A DNA stretch of 64,000 nucleotides from positions 1,788,501 through 1,852,500 of the forward strand of contig NZ_JASC01000014.1 of the NCBI RefSeq assembly GCF_000622365.1, in the 5' to 3' direction. The translations under genes and the position numbers were made by a program. The first letter of the stretch is position 1. Each line of letters starts with the position of its first letter. The notes beneath the pieces were generated by a model. That model had not been told where the DNA came from, did no database searches, and worked only from the letters and a program-made list of their open reading frames with translations. This document shows positions 36,932-47,051 of this stretch, piece after piece. This stretch comes from Sulfitobacter noctilucae (GTDB lineage: Bacteria > Pseudomonadota > Alphaproteobacteria > Rhodobacterales > Rhodobacteraceae).

Positions 36932-38538
36932 GCCGCCGCAAACTCTCGCAAAACCGAACCTGCATTCACTTCCGTCCGCTTGCCGCTGCGCATCGACAGC
37001 TTGCCGTTGACCAGCACATGCGCGATGCCGGACGCATAGCGGCGGGGATGTTTGGCCGTGGCGTTGCTGGCAATCGCGGCTTTGTCGAAGACGCAAATAT
37101 CGGCGTGATACCCTACTTTCAGCACGCCCCGTTCCTTGATGCCCAGCCGCGCCGCGGGAATCGAGGTGATCTTGGCGATGCCCTGCGCCAGCGTCAGCAC
37201 GCCCCGGTCGCGCACATAATATTGCAAGAACCGCGCCGCCCAGCCGTAACCCGACAGCGAGCCAATATGATCCTTGAGGATGCCGTCATTGGCGATCGCC
37301 ACCGTGTCGGAGATCACCGCGGAGGCGTCCTGCTGCAAGCATAGGTCCACGTCCGAATTGCGAAAGGACTTCGACGACCACATGCAGGCCATCATCGCCT
37401 CGCCTTCCTCCAACAGAATATCCAGGACCGCGTCATAGGGATGGCAATTGCGCATGCGACCAATCTCGGCAAAGTCCATGCCGACGATGTCTTTGTTCAC
37501 CGTGGCATTCAGCAGCACGATATCCGACCACCGCTCGGCCTTGACGATCAGCCACATGGGCTGCGGGTTCGCCTTGATCCGCTCTCGGTCTTCGGGGTTA
37601 GCCAGCCGTTTCATCACCTCGTCCACGCCGCCCGCCTGCGCCCATTTCGGCAGGATCGCCGCCATCAGCGTGTGGTTCCAGTCGTGGGGGATCACGTCGA
37701 ACGCGATGTCACAGTCAAACCGTCGCGCCATCTCGATCATCTCGAGCGTGTGATCCATTGCATAATCGGGCGCGCCGTACTTGGGCTGGATATGGCTGAT
37801 CTGCAGCTTTGCCCCTGATTGCCGCGCGGTGGCGATCGCCTCGGCAAAGCCCAGATCATAATGCGTGTCGCGGTTACGCACATGGGTTGCGTAAAGCCGC
37901 CCGTGCGAAGCTGCAACTTCGCACATAGGCACAAGATGTTCGGGTGCCGCCATGATGCCGGGGAAATACTCCAGCCCGGATGAAAAGCCGCCCGCGCCTT
38001 CATCCATGCACTGATCGACCAGCCGTGCCATATCGGCGACTTCCTCGGGCTCTCCGGCCCGCAATTCACCACCGACAACAGCGCGGTGGATGGTGCCATG
38101 CCCGACAAAGGCCATGACGTTTACGCCCAGATCAGTGTCATCCAGCACGTCCAGATATTCACCAAACCCCAGCCAGTTTTTGTGCTTCGCGTCCCCTGTA
38201 TGCCACGGAGCCACCATCTTGATCGCATCATGGCTGACCACGGGCGCGCAGGAAATGCCGCATTGCCCGATGACCTCGGTTGTGACCCCCTGATGCACCT
38301 GGCTCTCGGCGCGACCATCGGCGATCAGGGTGAAATCGGAATGGGTGTGCATGTCCACGAACCCCGGCGCAATGGTCAGGCCTGACACATCGATCACCTC
38401 GGCGGCACGGGCTTCGTTGATCTGACCCTGCGCTGCAATCTCGACAATCCGCCCGTCCTTTATGGCAACATCCCCGACAAAACCGTCCGCTCCCGTGCCA
38501 TCAAAAACCTCGCCATTCTTCAGGATCAGATCGAACAT
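36928..38538 (-). CDS. N-acyl-D-amino-acid deacylase-type amidohydrolase
   Basis: A 536-residue amidohydrolase of the D-aminoacylase group. Metal motif HTHSDF (about 64-69), the bridging Cys in [11 protein letters not shown], and downstream His in THVRNRD and SHIQPKYG are present. It should remove the acyl group from N-acyl-D-amino acids or related N-acyl compounds in the cytoplasm. The TRAP transporter genes lie directly upstream on the same strand (12-bp gap to the large permease), so the transported solute is probably the substrate. Confidence 0.85.
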   Translation of the reverse strand: MFDLILKNGEVFDGTGADGFVGDVAIKDGRIVEIAAQGQINEARAAEVIDVSGLTIAPGFVDMHTHSDFTLIADGRAESQVHQGVTTEVIGQCGISCAPVVSHDAIKMVAPWHTGDAKHKNWLGFGEYLDVLDDTDLGVNVMAFVGHGTIHRAVVGGELRAGEPEEVADMARLVDQCMDEGAGGFSSGLEYFPGIMAAPEHLVPMCEVAASHGRLYATHVRNRDTHYDLGFAEAIATARQSGAKLQISHIQPKYGAPDYAMDHTLEMIEMARRFDCDIAFDVIPHDWNHTLMAAILPKWAQAGGVDEVMKRLANPEDRERIKANPQPMWLIVKAERWSDIVLLNATVNKDIVGMDFAEIGRMRNCHPYDAVLDILLEEGEAMMACMWSSKSFRNSDVDLCLQQDASAVISDTVAIANDGILKDHIGSLSGYGWAARFLQYYVRDRGVLTLAQGIAKITSIPAARLGIKERGVLKVGYHADICVFDKAAIASNATAKHPRRYASGIAHVLVNGKLSMRSGKRTEVNAGSVLREFAAA

Positions 38539-38550
38539 GTGAAAGACTCC

Positions 38551-39840
38551 TTACAAAGCGGGGCCATACAGCCAGTTGGGCAGGATCGTCGCAATCTCGG
38601 GGAAGGCGATCAGGATCAGCATGCCAATGATATAGGCTCCGATGAAAGGCAGCACGGCGACCGATATCCGCTCGATCGAGATGCCGGATATACGCGCCGC
38701 CACCGTCAGGTTCGCGCCAAGGGGAGGCGTCAGAAAACCGATCTCACAGGTGATTACGGTAAAGATGCCGAACATCACGGGGTCAATCCCGAGGGACAGC
38801 GCCAACGGCAGAAACACGGCCGTGAACAGCACGATCTGCGCAAGACTTTCCATGAACGTCCCGATGAAGATGTAGAAGACACCGATTAGCAGCAGCACCA
38901 GATATTTGTTCGTGGTGATCGAAGTGATCCCTTCCTGCACCGCTGCTGGCACATCGTAGAACGCAGTCAGTTGTCCGAACGCCAGCGTTGGTGTCAGCAG
39001 GATCAGGATACCCGTCAGCAAGGCGGTGAACCGCAGCGCCTCGATCAGCTTCTTCAGCGTAAGCTCGCGGTAGACGAACATGCCGACAAAGAGCGCATAG
39101 AACACCGCAACCCCGGCAGCTTCGGTCGGGGTAAAGGCCCCACCATAAATGCCGCCTAGGATCAGAACAGGCGCACCGATGGACCATTTGCCATCCCATG
39201 CCGCCCGCAGGAACGGCCCCCACGAAAACGGATCGCCATTGCCGCCATAGCCGCGCCGCCGCGCGATGATATAGGTCGTGATCATCAAAAGCATCGTGAC
39301 CATGAAACCGGGCAGAACGCCCGCGAGGAACAGGCGGGGGATCGAAGTCTCAGACACTAAGCCGTAGATAATCAACAGGTTCGACGGCGGGATGAGACTG
39401 CCCAGCGCCCCCGCGCTCGCCGTGATCGAAGCGGCGAAAGGCACGTCATACCCTTCGCGCTTCATTGCGGGCACCGTAACAGAACCGATGGCAGCGGTGG
39501 TCGCAGGGCCGGAACCGGAAAGAGCCGCGAAAAGCATGCAGGCAAAGACCGTTACCAGCCCCATCGAACCGCGGTAGGCCCCTACCAGATTGGTCGCGAT
39601 GGAGATCATCCGGTTGGCCATGCCGCCCACTTCCATCAGCCGCCCGGCCAGAACGAACAACGGAATCGTCAGAAGCGGAAAGGGTGTCAGGCTGCCGTAT
39701 CCCGTCTGCGCGATGAGCGTATAGGGAATGTCGATCATGTAGATGGCCAGCGCCGTGGTCAGGCCCACCGCGACAAACAGCGGGATGCCCATGATTGTTA
39801 GCACCACAAAGGCGATGGCGAGAATGGCAAGCGGACTCAT
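38551..39840 (-). CDS. TRAP transporter large permease (DctM)
   Basis: A 429-residue DctM with about twelve helices, the sodium-driven translocation subunit. Landmarks are LLTIPLFVLAGRLMEVGGMANR and the repeated SGSGPATTAAIG segment. It overlaps the small permease by 4 bp. It imports the ligand of the upstream binding protein, presumably an N-acylated or related acid handled by the following amidohydrolase. Confidence 0.93.
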   Translation of the reverse strand: MSPLAILAIAFVVLTIMGIPLFVAVGLTTALAIYMIDIPYTLIAQTGYGSLTPFPLLTIPLFVLAGRLMEVGGMANRMISIATNLVGAYRGSMGLVTVFACMLFAALSGSGPATTAAIGSVTVPAMKREGYDVPFAASITASAGALGSLIPPSNLLIIYGLVSETSIPRLFLAGVLPGFMVTMLLMITTYIIARRRGYGGNGDPFSWGPFLRAAWDGKWSIGAPVLILGGIYGGAFTPTEAAGVAVFYALFVGMFVYRELTLKKLIEALRFTALLTGILILLTPTLAFGQLTAFYDVPAAVQEGITSITTNKYLVLLLIGVFYIFIGTFMESLAQIVLFTAVFLPLALSLGIDPVMFGIFTVITCEIGFLTPPLGANLTVAARISGISIERISVAVLPFIGAYIIGMLILIAFPEIATILPNWLYGPAL

Positions 39841-40370
39841 ATGTGGGCCTCGTCTTCTGGCGCATCGCCGGTTTCGGCCAGCATCCCCGGAAGGCCTTCG
39901 GCGCCGTCATGCCACCAGGTGATATAGGTCTGGATAAGCCGGATCAGCATCAGCCCATACCCGATGATCAGGATCGTTTGCGGATAGAACTGGTTGATGC
40001 CAAGGCTGGGCGAGGTTTCAGGAAAGCGCCAGAAGATGTAGAGATAGTCCCAGCTGACCCGCAGCATAAAGATGCAAAACCCTGCCCACATCGCATCCGC
40101 CAAAAAGATCACAAAGCGGCCAAACCGCGTCGGCAACGCCTGCACCGCGACCATGATGCGGATGTGAAACCGTTCACGCACACAGAGGGCCGCGCCGGTA
40201 TAGACTGCCCAGACCATCGCCATCGAGGCGGTTTCCTCGGTCCAGTGCAGCGCCACCTGAAAGACGTAGCGTGCAATGACCTGAGCAAATACCGCGACCG
40301 CGATGATCACCAGACAGGTGCAGCAGATCAGTTCTTCAAAGTGTCGTTCCAGCCATCTGAGGGCTTTCAT
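39837..40370 (-). CDS. TRAP transporter small permease (DctQ)
   Basis: A 177-residue DctQ with four predicted helices (first CCTCLVIIAVAVFAQVIARYV, family motif WTEE in the next loop). The ATG at 40370 gives the usual size; the longer frame would cover the attenuator hairpin. Confidence 0.9.
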   Translation of the reverse strand: MKALRWLERHFEELICCTCLVIIAVAVFAQVIARYVFQVALHWTEETASMAMVWAVYTGAALCVRERFHIRIMVAVQALPTRFGRFVIFLADAMWAGFCIFMLRVSWDYLYIFWRFPETSPSLGINQFYPQTILIIGYGLMLIRLIQTYITWWHDGAEGLPGMLAETGDAPEDEAHI

Positions 40371-40401
40371 GGCTGTATCCTTTCGTTGGCGGGCATGAGA
40401 A

Positions 40402-40423
40402 AAGGGGGCGCAGCCGCCCCCTT
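40402..40423 (-). terminator. Attenuator hairpin between TRAP binding protein and permeases
   Basis: AAGGGGGC and GCCCCCTT form an 8-bp GC-rich stem with a 6-nt loop, followed on the minus strand by TTTTCTC. It lies 16 bp after the dctP stop and should lower permease relative to binding-protein expression. Confidence 0.7.
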
Positions 40424-40438
40424 CAAAATGCCCGCCGC

Positions 40439-41437
40439 TTAGTTCGCCGCGTCCTGGATGGCTTTGACCAACTCGACAAAGTCTTCGCCGCGCTGTTGTG
40501 CGAAATCCTCCTGCACACCCTTTGCCGCCTCTACGAAATCGGTCTTGTCCGGCGTGGTCATTGCCATACCGCCCTCGGACGCCAGCCAATCGCGCACTTC
40601 CTGCGTTTCAGTGGCCAGCTCTACTGCAAACTCTGCACCGGCATCTTTGGCCGCCCGCATGATCTGTTCACGCTGCTCGTCGCTCAGCTTTTTCATGAAT
40701 GCATCAGATGCAAAAAGCGGTGCGAAAGACACGAAATGCTCAAGGATCACCAGATGCGGTTCAAACTCGTAAAACTTCATATCGCGGATGAACGACGTGC
40801 CATTGTCGCCCCCGTCCACCGTGCCGGTCTGCAAAGCCGTGGGCGTTTCGGACCAGGCCAGCGGCACGGGATTTGCCCCGAACGCCTCGAACGTCGCGAT
40901 CATGACTTCATTCTTCGGCACACGAATTTTCAGCCCATCCATATCCGCCATGGTATTGACGGGCCGCACAGAATTGTAAAAGTCGCGGTACATAGCCGGA
41001 CCAAAGGCCAATAGATGTACCGATGTATCGGCCTGCAGCTTGTCCTTCATTTGCTGACCCACCTCGCCATCCAGCACACGGGCAAGGTGATCGGCGTTCT
41101 GGAAGATATAGGGCAGCACGGTCACATCCATCAGCGGCCAATGCGGCGAGACGTTATTGGCGGTGATGAAAAACCCGTCCACCGTGCCAAGCTGCATCGC
41201 CTTGAACCCCTCATCCTCTGAAGAGATCTGGTTACAGCAGCGCAATTTCACATCGACGGCACCGTTCGTATACTCTTCGGCCTTGGCCTCGAAAATCTTG
41301 CCGAATCGGCCGTAGAGCGATTCTTCGGGCGCGCCAAAGCCCACGTTCATCGTGATATCAGCGGCCAATCCACCGCCCGCCGTCAGGGCAAATGCGAATG
41401 CCGATGCGGTCACAGTCTTGAAATTAAGGTGTTTCAT
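40439..41437 (-). CDS. TRAP transporter solute-binding protein (DctP)
   Basis: A 332-residue periplasmic DctP-family protein with a Sec signal peptide (cleaved near LTAGGGLA-AD). Family features include the conserved Arg in DGLKIRVPKNEVM, which contacts a solute carboxylate, and the TVDGGDNG segment. The ATG at 41437 follows GGAGTCCCCT. It is the first gene of the operon. Confidence 0.92.
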   Translation of the reverse strand: MKHLNFKTVTASAFAFALTAGGGLAADITMNVGFGAPEESLYGRFGKIFEAKAEEYTNGAVDVKLRCCNQISSEDEGFKAMQLGTVDGFFITANNVSPHWPLMDVTVLPYIFQNADHLARVLDGEVGQQMKDKLQADTSVHLLAFGPAMYRDFYNSVRPVNTMADMDGLKIRVPKNEVMIATFEAFGANPVPLAWSETPTALQTGTVDGGDNGTSFIRDMKFYEFEPHLVILEHFVSFAPLFASDAFMKKLSDEQREQIMRAAKDAGAEFAVELATETQEVRDWLASEGGMAMTTPDKTDFVEAAKGVQEDFAQQRGEDFVELVKAIQDAAN

Positions 41438-41987
41438 AGGGGACTCCATGTTGATTGGTTGTTTTTGTCCAATACTTGCACATCGCATTTTCCAAGTACA
41501 CTTTTTTCACGATGTAAAGATGCGCTAGGGCAGTCTTTGATTGGGCCTTGCCCCTCAGTTAGATATCCCGCGTACCTGCCTGTTTCGCGCTTGCTGGACC
41601 ACCATCGTCACTTCGGTGCTGATCCTTACCCTTGCCGCCCCGCGCAACCCGGCGATCCTCCAATACTCCAGCCAACGCACATAGTCTTCGGGCGCGCTCC
41701 CATAAGTTCCTCAAGCGTGCCCGGGATCTGCAGCATGTTACGCATGGTCATCCAATAGGAGGTGGTTTGTTACATCCCGCCCCTGTCACCGCTGATTGTG
41801 ATGACTGCACCTTACAGTCTTATGGCACTATCGATCGCGCAGGCCTCGATCCTAAAATACCGCTGATCTGGTGGGGCGCGATGCGCCGGTTCACGCCAGG
41901 CACCCGCAAGGAAAGCGCCACAGCCCGCAAAGCACCGCTTTCTCTTTTTGGCCTTATATACCGAAGAACGCCCTCACACCGCGCCCG
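41438..41987. other. Intergenic stretch between TRAP operon and cytochrome gene
   Basis: These 550 bases hold the promoter region of the TRAP operon but no recognisable gene. On the minus strand, 41545-41750 shows two short coding-like pieces in different frames (RNMLQIPGTLEELMG, then APEDYVRWLEYWRIAGLRG). This could be an eroded gene, but I cannot name a family. Confidence 0.45.
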
Positions 41988-42551
41988 TCATTGGCAAGGG
42001 CTTCCCGCCGCGCCCCACAGGTCCACGTCCGCTGCGATCTGCGCGACACTCCCGGGCGGCACCGATCGCCCCGGACCCGGCGCAAATCCCCAAGCCACGA
42101 AGGCAGAGGTTTCCAGATGTACGACCAAATCGGCAATATCGCTGCCATCATTTCGCTCTGGATCACGCAATTGCGCACAAACGGATGCGCTGTCCTCGCC
42201 CAGCCAATCCATCTCGACGGGGGGCAGACGCCAGGCATCATCAATTTGCGCAGGTGCGGGCGACGCCACATTCCGTCCTTCGGCTGTCACATGGCAGGTC
42301 CGGCAGGGCATGCTTTCTGCGCCGATGCGGCTCCCGTCCGCCTTGACGCCCATGCCGTGCGGCGTGCCTGCTTTATAGTGCAGCCCTTCCCACATCGGCT
42401 CCTGCTGCGCGCCCACATGGCAATTTGTACAACGCGGATGCGACGCCACAGCATATATCCGCTCCCAGGCCGCCAATCCCTCTTCGCGGGTCACGGTCTG
42501 CGCATGGGCACCGGCCCCCGCGAAGAGCAAAGCGAAGAGCAGCCCCCTCAT
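41988..42551 (-). CDS. Exported diheme c-type cytochrome
   Basis: A 187-residue protein with a Sec signal peptide (about 1-17, ending AHA-Q) and two CxxCH heme sites (CTNCH near 42, CRTCH near 84). It should be a periplasmic electron acceptor. Its start overlaps the stop of the molybdenum subunit gene by 4 bp, so it most likely carries electrons from that enzyme to the respiratory chain. Confidence 0.88.
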   Translation of the reverse strand: MRGLLFALLFAGAGAHAQTVTREEGLAAWERIYAVASHPRCTNCHVGAQQEPMWEGLHYKAGTPHGMGVKADGSRIGAESMPCRTCHVTAEGRNVASPAPAQIDDAWRLPPVEMDWLGEDSASVCAQLRDPERNDGSDIADLVVHLETSAFVAWGFAPGPGRSVPPGSVAQIAADVDLWGAAGSPCQ

Positions 42552-44791
42552 AGAAAATTCACCTCTTTGGAGAACGGCAACTGCCTGATCCGCTTGCCTG
42601 TCGCTGCAAAAATCGCATTGCCCAACGCCGGTGCCGCAGGGGGCACACCCGGCTCGCCGATCCCCTTGATCTTGGGACCATTCTCTAACCCGCGCACCTC
42701 GATCACCGGGACCTGGTGCAACCGCATCCCCTCGAAGACGTGGTAGTTATCCTGCTGAGCCACGCCGCCATCATAGGTCAGCTCGCAATTCATTGCATGA
42801 CCCAGCCCCCAGATCACACCACCGGACAGCTGCGCTTCAAAGTTCACCGGATCCAGCACCCGGCCCACTTCCGCCGCCACAAAAACCTTGTCGATGCGGA
42901 TGGCTCCATCAACATCCGTCACCTCGACAACCTCTGCTACCGGCACACCAAATGCTAGTGTGAAGGCGAGGCCGCGTCCGCGCCCGGTGCCCAGATCACT
43001 TCCCCAATCCGACATCTCGGCCACCGCTTCCAACACCTTGCGCGACAGATCATGGTTGCACAGGCGCAACCGCTCTGCCATCGGGTCAGCCCCCGCTGCG
43101 TGGCACAATTCATCCATGAAACTTTCGTGCATGAACCCGTTGCCCGACGCCCCGACAGAGCGCCACGAGCTGATCGGCACCATCGCAGGCACGCGGTATC
43201 CGGTCACACGATAGTCGGGCACGGCAAAGGGCTGATCCCACGCGCCCGCGACAATGGCCACATCGGGGCCCATCGCAGGTTGGCCCCAGCGCGCGAGCGA
43301 TGATTCCGCCACCGAAGGTGCCGCGATCGCCAGATCAAATGCCGCGACTTTGCCCTCAGCCACAGCACCGCGCGCCCGCGATATGGCCAGCGGGCGGGGA
43401 AAATCATGGGTCATGTCTTCTTCGCGCTGCCACACCATCTGCACAGGCGTTCCCGGCATCTGCACCGCAATCTCAACGGCCTGGCGCACATAGTCATCCT
43501 CCAGCCGCCGCCCGAAACTACCTCCGGACATCAGCACATGGATATGCACATTTTCAGCGTCCAGGCCGCTCAATTCCGCCGCGCCATCCTGCATAAACCG
43601 CGGGATCTGCGTGCCGGTCCAGATGTCCAGCCGGCCTTCTCCGAAAAGCGCCACAACACTCATCGGCTCGAGCGGGGCATGGGCCAGATAGGGAATGCGG
43701 TACTCCGCCTCAAACACGGTGTCGGCAGCGTCCAGCGCCGCCTCCACATCACCTTCGTCCTTGAACCGGCTGTCCTGACGCTCTTTGACGAATGACGCCG
43801 CCACTTCGGCAAATTGTGCCTCCGTATTGCCGATATAGGGCGCATCGCCCCAGTCGCAGACCACGGCCTGTGCCGCCTGAAAGGCACGCCATGTGTTATC
43901 GGCCACCACTGCAATGCCATCTGTAATAGGAAGGACAGCCTGCACGCCGCGCATGGTCTCCGCTTCACTGGCATCAAACCCCAGAATACCGCCGCCCAGC
44001 GCCGGGTTGGTGCGCGTGGTCGCATGCACCATACCATCCATCCGCAGATCAATCCCGTAGTCCTGTGTACCGGTCGACTTTGCGACGATATCAGTGCGTT
44101 GATGCGGTTTGCCCAATACGCGCCAGCTGGCAGGATCGCGCAGCGCCACGTCCTCGACCACCGGCGTTTTCGCAGCAATCGCGGCCAGATCGATATAGGC
44201 AATCCGTGTCCCATCGGGCAGAACAACCGCGCCTGCATCTGTTTTCAGCTCTGCCACATCCAACCCGGTTTGCGCTGCTGCTGCGGCCTTCAGCGTTTCG
44301 CGGGCCACGGCCCCGGCGCTGCGCAAGCGGTCGTACATATCGGGCACTGTTGTTGAGCCGCCGGTAAGTTGCAGCCCCATGATCTTGCTCACCACATCCG
44401 CGCCGCCGCGCCCTGCACGGGCCAAAGTGGTCTCGGATGTAGCGGCGATCGGCACACCTTCGGCCGCGACAACGCCGTTGTAATAGGCGGCAGAGGGCGG
44501 TCCGGGTTCGATACGGACCGCCTCAAGATCGACATCCAGCTCCTCGGCAATCAGATGGGCCTGCACCGAATAGGCACCCTGCCCCACATCCGCGCGTGGC
44601 GTAATCAGCGTCACTGCCTCGCTGTCGATTTTCACATAAGGATTAAAGGTCGCCGCGCCGGGCTCAAGCCCTGCTTCAAGCGGGTTCTCCACCTCGCGTT
44701 TATACAGATAGGTGCCAAAGGCGACACCGCCGACAATCGCCGCCGATCCCACCAAAAAGCTGCGCCGCGCAATGGTTTTTACCCGCCCCAT
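42548..44791 (-). CDS. Molybdopterin-binding oxidoreductase, isoquinoline 1-oxidoreductase beta type
   Basis: A 747-residue molybdenum hydroxylase large subunit of the IorB/xanthine dehydrogenase family. It has a twin-arginine signal (RRSFLVGSAAIVGG from residue 9), so it is exported folded with its cofactor. The molybdopterin regions (MSGGSFGRRLEDDY, GNGFMHESFMDELC) and the catalytic Glu region near the C-terminus (IKGIGEPGVPPAAPALGNAI) are present. The ATG at 44791 gives the Tat signal at the N-terminus. It hydroxylates an N-heterocycle or oxidises an aldehyde; the substrate is not known. Confidence 0.88.
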   Translation of the reverse strand: MGRVKTIARRSFLVGSAAIVGGVAFGTYLYKREVENPLEAGLEPGAATFNPYVKIDSEAVTLITPRADVGQGAYSVQAHLIAEELDVDLEAVRIEPGPPSAAYYNGVVAAEGVPIAATSETTLARAGRGGADVVSKIMGLQLTGGSTTVPDMYDRLRSAGAVARETLKAAAAAQTGLDVAELKTDAGAVVLPDGTRIAYIDLAAIAAKTPVVEDVALRDPASWRVLGKPHQRTDIVAKSTGTQDYGIDLRMDGMVHATTRTNPALGGGILGFDASEAETMRGVQAVLPITDGIAVVADNTWRAFQAAQAVVCDWGDAPYIGNTEAQFAEVAASFVKERQDSRFKDEGDVEAALDAADTVFEAEYRIPYLAHAPLEPMSVVALFGEGRLDIWTGTQIPRFMQDGAAELSGLDAENVHIHVLMSGGSFGRRLEDDYVRQAVEIAVQMPGTPVQMVWQREEDMTHDFPRPLAISRARGAVAEGKVAAFDLAIAAPSVAESSLARWGQPAMGPDVAIVAGAWDQPFAVPDYRVTGYRVPAMVPISSWRSVGASGNGFMHESFMDELCHAAGADPMAERLRLCNHDLSRKVLEAVAEMSDWGSDLGTGRGRGLAFTLAFGVPVAEVVEVTDVDGAIRIDKVFVAAEVGRVLDPVNFEAQLSGGVIWGLGHAMNCELTYDGGVAQQDNYHVFEGMRLHQVPVIEVRGLENGPKIKGIGEPGVPPAAPALGNAIFAATGKRIRQLPFSKEVNFL

Positions 44792-44793
44792 GC

Positions 44794-45252
44794 TCAGACC
44801 CCCTGCAAGCGGCTGGCCGCCGTTTTCACCGCAGCCCGGATACGCGGGTAACTGCCGCAACGACACAGATTCCCGCTCATCGCGGCATCAATCTGGGCGT
44901 CATCGGGCTCGGGGTTCAGATCCAGAAAAGACGCCGCCTGCATGATCTGTCCGGACTGGCAGTAGCCACATTGCGCCACCTGATGTTCAATCCAGGCCGC
45001 CTGCACCGCGTGCAGTGCCTGCGGCGTCCCCAGCCCTTCGATGGTGGTGACTTCGCCATCCACATCTGCGGCAGCCAATTGGCAGGACCGGACCGAAATA
45101 CCGTCTACATGCACCGTGCAGGCTCCGCATTGCGCGATCCCGCAACCGTATTTCGGCCCTGTGATGCCCAGCTCGTCGCGCAAGACCCACAAAAGCGGCA
45201 TGTCGTCTTCGACATCGACCTCATGTTCGGTTCCGTTGACGGTCAATTTCAT
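44794..45252 (-). CDS. [2Fe-2S] subunit of the molybdenum hydroxylase (IorA type)
   Basis: A 152-residue iron-sulfur subunit with two [2Fe-2S] sites. The plant-type N-terminal cluster uses [11 protein letters not shown] and a later Cys; the all-helical C-terminal cluster uses CGYCQSGQ and CRCGSYPR. It passes electrons from the molybdenum centre to the cytochrome. It has no signal peptide of its own and is probably exported with the Tat-tagged partner. The partner ATG lies 2 bp after its stop. Confidence 0.93.
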   Translation of the reverse strand: MKLTVNGTEHEVDVEDDMPLLWVLRDELGITGPKYGCGIAQCGACTVHVDGISVRSCQLAAADVDGEVTTIEGLGTPQALHAVQAAWIEHQVAQCGYCQSGQIMQAASFLDLNPEPDDAQIDAAMSGNLCRCGSYPRIRAAVKTAASRLQGV

Positions 45253-45352
45253 GGCGCTGCTCCTCGCTGAACTCTTGGTTCAGTCTAGAGCCGCGCCAGT
45301 GTCAGACAAGGCAAACCTTGGGGAAGGGGTGCCCGCCCCGCCGCCAGTCGCC

Positions 45353-46468
45353 TTAAAACTCTACAACGGCGCGGATGCTCTTGCCCTCGTGCATCAAATC
45401 GAAACCGTGGTTGATCTCGTCCAGCGTCAGTTTATGCGTGATCATCGGGTCAATCTCGATCTTGCCGTTCATGTACCAGTCCACGATCTGCGGCACATCG
45501 GTGCGCCCCTTGGCCCCGCCAAAGGCCGTACCGCGCCAGACGCGGCCCGTGACCAACTGGAAAGGCCGAGTGGAGATTTCAGCACCCGCCGGGGCCACAC
45601 CGATAATGATGCTCTCGCCCCAGCCTTTGTGCGCACATTCCAGCGCGTCGCGCATGACCTTGGTGTTGCCCGTGGCGTCAAACGAATAATCCGCGCCGCC
45701 CTTGGTCAGTTCGACCAGATGCGCCACCAGATCACCGTCAACCTTGGTGGGATTTACGAAATCAGTCATGCCGAAATATCTGCCGGTCTCCTCCTTATCG
45801 TCGTTCAAATCAACGCCGACAATCTGGTCCGCCCCTGCAAGGCGCAGGCCCTGTATGACGTTCAGACCAATACCGCCTAGACCGAACACCACGCAGCGCG
45901 CACCGATCTCGACCTTGGCGGTATTGATGACAGCACCGATGCCCGTGGTGACGCCGCAACCAATATAGCAGATCTTGTCAAACGGTGCGTCCTTGCGCAC
46001 CTTTGCCAGCGCGATTTCGGGCACGACGGTATGATTGGCAAAGGTCGAACAGCCCATGTAGTGATGAATAGGCGTGCCATCCAGCATGGAGAAGCGCGTC
46101 GTCCCATCGGGCAACTGACCGCGCCCTTGGGTGATACGGATCGCCTGACACAAGTTGGTTTTGCCAGAGAGACAATATTCGCACTCGCGGCATTCAGGTG
46201 TGTAGAGCGGGATGACGTGATCGCCGGGTTCCAGCGTGGTCACACCCTCGCCCACTTCCAGCACAATGCCTGCACCCTCGTGACCCAGGATCGCGGGAAA
46301 GATGCCTTCGGGGTCGTCGCCCGAGCGGGTGAATTCATCCGTGTGGCACAGACCCGTCGCCTTGATCTCGACCAAAACCTCGCCGCGCTTGGGGCCTTCG
46401 AGGTTGACCTCCATGATTTCAAGCGGTTTTCCGGCTTCAACGGCGACGGCGGCGCGGGTCTTCATCAT
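45353..46468 (-). CDS. frmA: S-(hydroxymethyl)glutathione dehydrogenase / class III alcohol dehydrogenase
   Basis: A 371-residue zinc alcohol dehydrogenase of class III, which oxidises the formaldehyde-glutathione adduct with NAD. Catalytic zinc ligands are Cys in GLCHTD, His in GHEGAG and Cys in YIGCGVTTG; structural zinc Cys lie in [17 protein letters not shown]. The NAD motif is [17 protein letters not shown] ribosome site precedes the ATG. It stands alone; no S-formylglutathione hydrolase gene is adjacent. Confidence 0.93.
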   Translation of the reverse strand: MMKTRAAVAVEAGKPLEIMEVNLEGPKRGEVLVEIKATGLCHTDEFTRSGDDPEGIFPAILGHEGAGIVLEVGEGVTTLEPGDHVIPLYTPECRECEYCLSGKTNLCQAIRITQGRGQLPDGTTRFSMLDGTPIHHYMGCSTFANHTVVPEIALAKVRKDAPFDKICYIGCGVTTGIGAVINTAKVEIGARCVVFGLGGIGLNVIQGLRLAGADQIVGVDLNDDKEETGRYFGMTDFVNPTKVDGDLVAHLVELTKGGADYSFDATGNTKVMRDALECAHKGWGESIIIGVAPAGAEISTRPFQLVTGRVWRGTAFGGAKGRTDVPQIVDWYMNGKIEIDPMITHKLTLDEINHGFDLMHEGKSIRAVVEF

Positions 46469-46537
46469 GGGTCACTCTCCTTTGTTTGTTGACCTCAAGT
46501 GGCCTTAGCACCGGCGCCTTGTCAACGCCCGATTGGC

Positions 46538-46684
46538 CTAACCTTCGCAGGTTTCGGCGACGTAAGACCACCGCTTGCCCGCATCAAGACAGGCGTCTAT
46601 CGCCATGCTTTCACGCGACTTTACCCAAAAGACCGCGGCGATGAATGCGATCCCGATCGCAAAGAAAAGGCGCAGTTTTATCAC
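46538..46684 (-). CDS. Small single-helix protein, hypothetical
   Basis: About 48 residues from a GTG at 46684: VIKLRLFFAIGIAFIAAVFWVK forms a membrane helix, followed by a short domain with two Cys (DACLDAGKRWSYVAETCEG). The pattern of one helix, DACL..G..W and a final CE is one I associate with small roseobacter proteins of unknown role. The start is uncertain, as a longer frame runs to 46738. Confidence 0.5.
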   Translation of the reverse strand: MIKLRLFFAIGIAFIAAVFWVKSRESMAIDACLDAGKRWSYVAETCEG

Positions 46685-46738
46685 CGGAGCATGGCCTTGC
46701 CCATTGGGCCAAAGGCCACCGGCGTTACATCCGTCCAA

Positions 46739-47051
46739 CCCAGCTTGGCAAGATGATAGAGCACAGAGGCACCCACACCTCTGCCCCCGATAACAACATC
46801 CCTATCGTGCGTATTCATGGCGAGGCTCCCCTGACTGATGGGTCACAGAAAACAATCGCGCCCCATACGCGTCAAGGTCGATTCCCGACAGTAGATGTCC
46901 CAAAAGGCCCCTCGACGCATGCTCCGACACAATACGGCGGGAAGCCTTGATAAAGGGTGAGAGACAGCTAAATGAGAATAAGTCGCAAGTGCATTGACAA
47001 TACCCCGCCAGCCTTGCAACGCTTGCAACATGCCATTTTCGGGAGCTATCC
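46739..47051. other. Intergenic region upstream of sitA
   Basis: No convincing gene. It contains the Mur-box-like site at 46967-46987. Antisense frames here overlap sitA and look like shadows. Confidence 0.5.
46967..46987. promoter_or_regulatory. Mur-box-like site upstream of sitA
   Basis: GCTAAATGAGAATAAGTCGCA, read on the minus strand as TGCGACTTATTCTCATTTAGC, resembles the Mur-responsive sequence of rhizobial sitABCD promoters (imperfect TGCAAAT...ATTTGCA dyad with a central TTCTCA). It lies 65 bp before the sitA ATG. The likeness is from memory of the motif, not a scored match. Confidence 0.45.
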
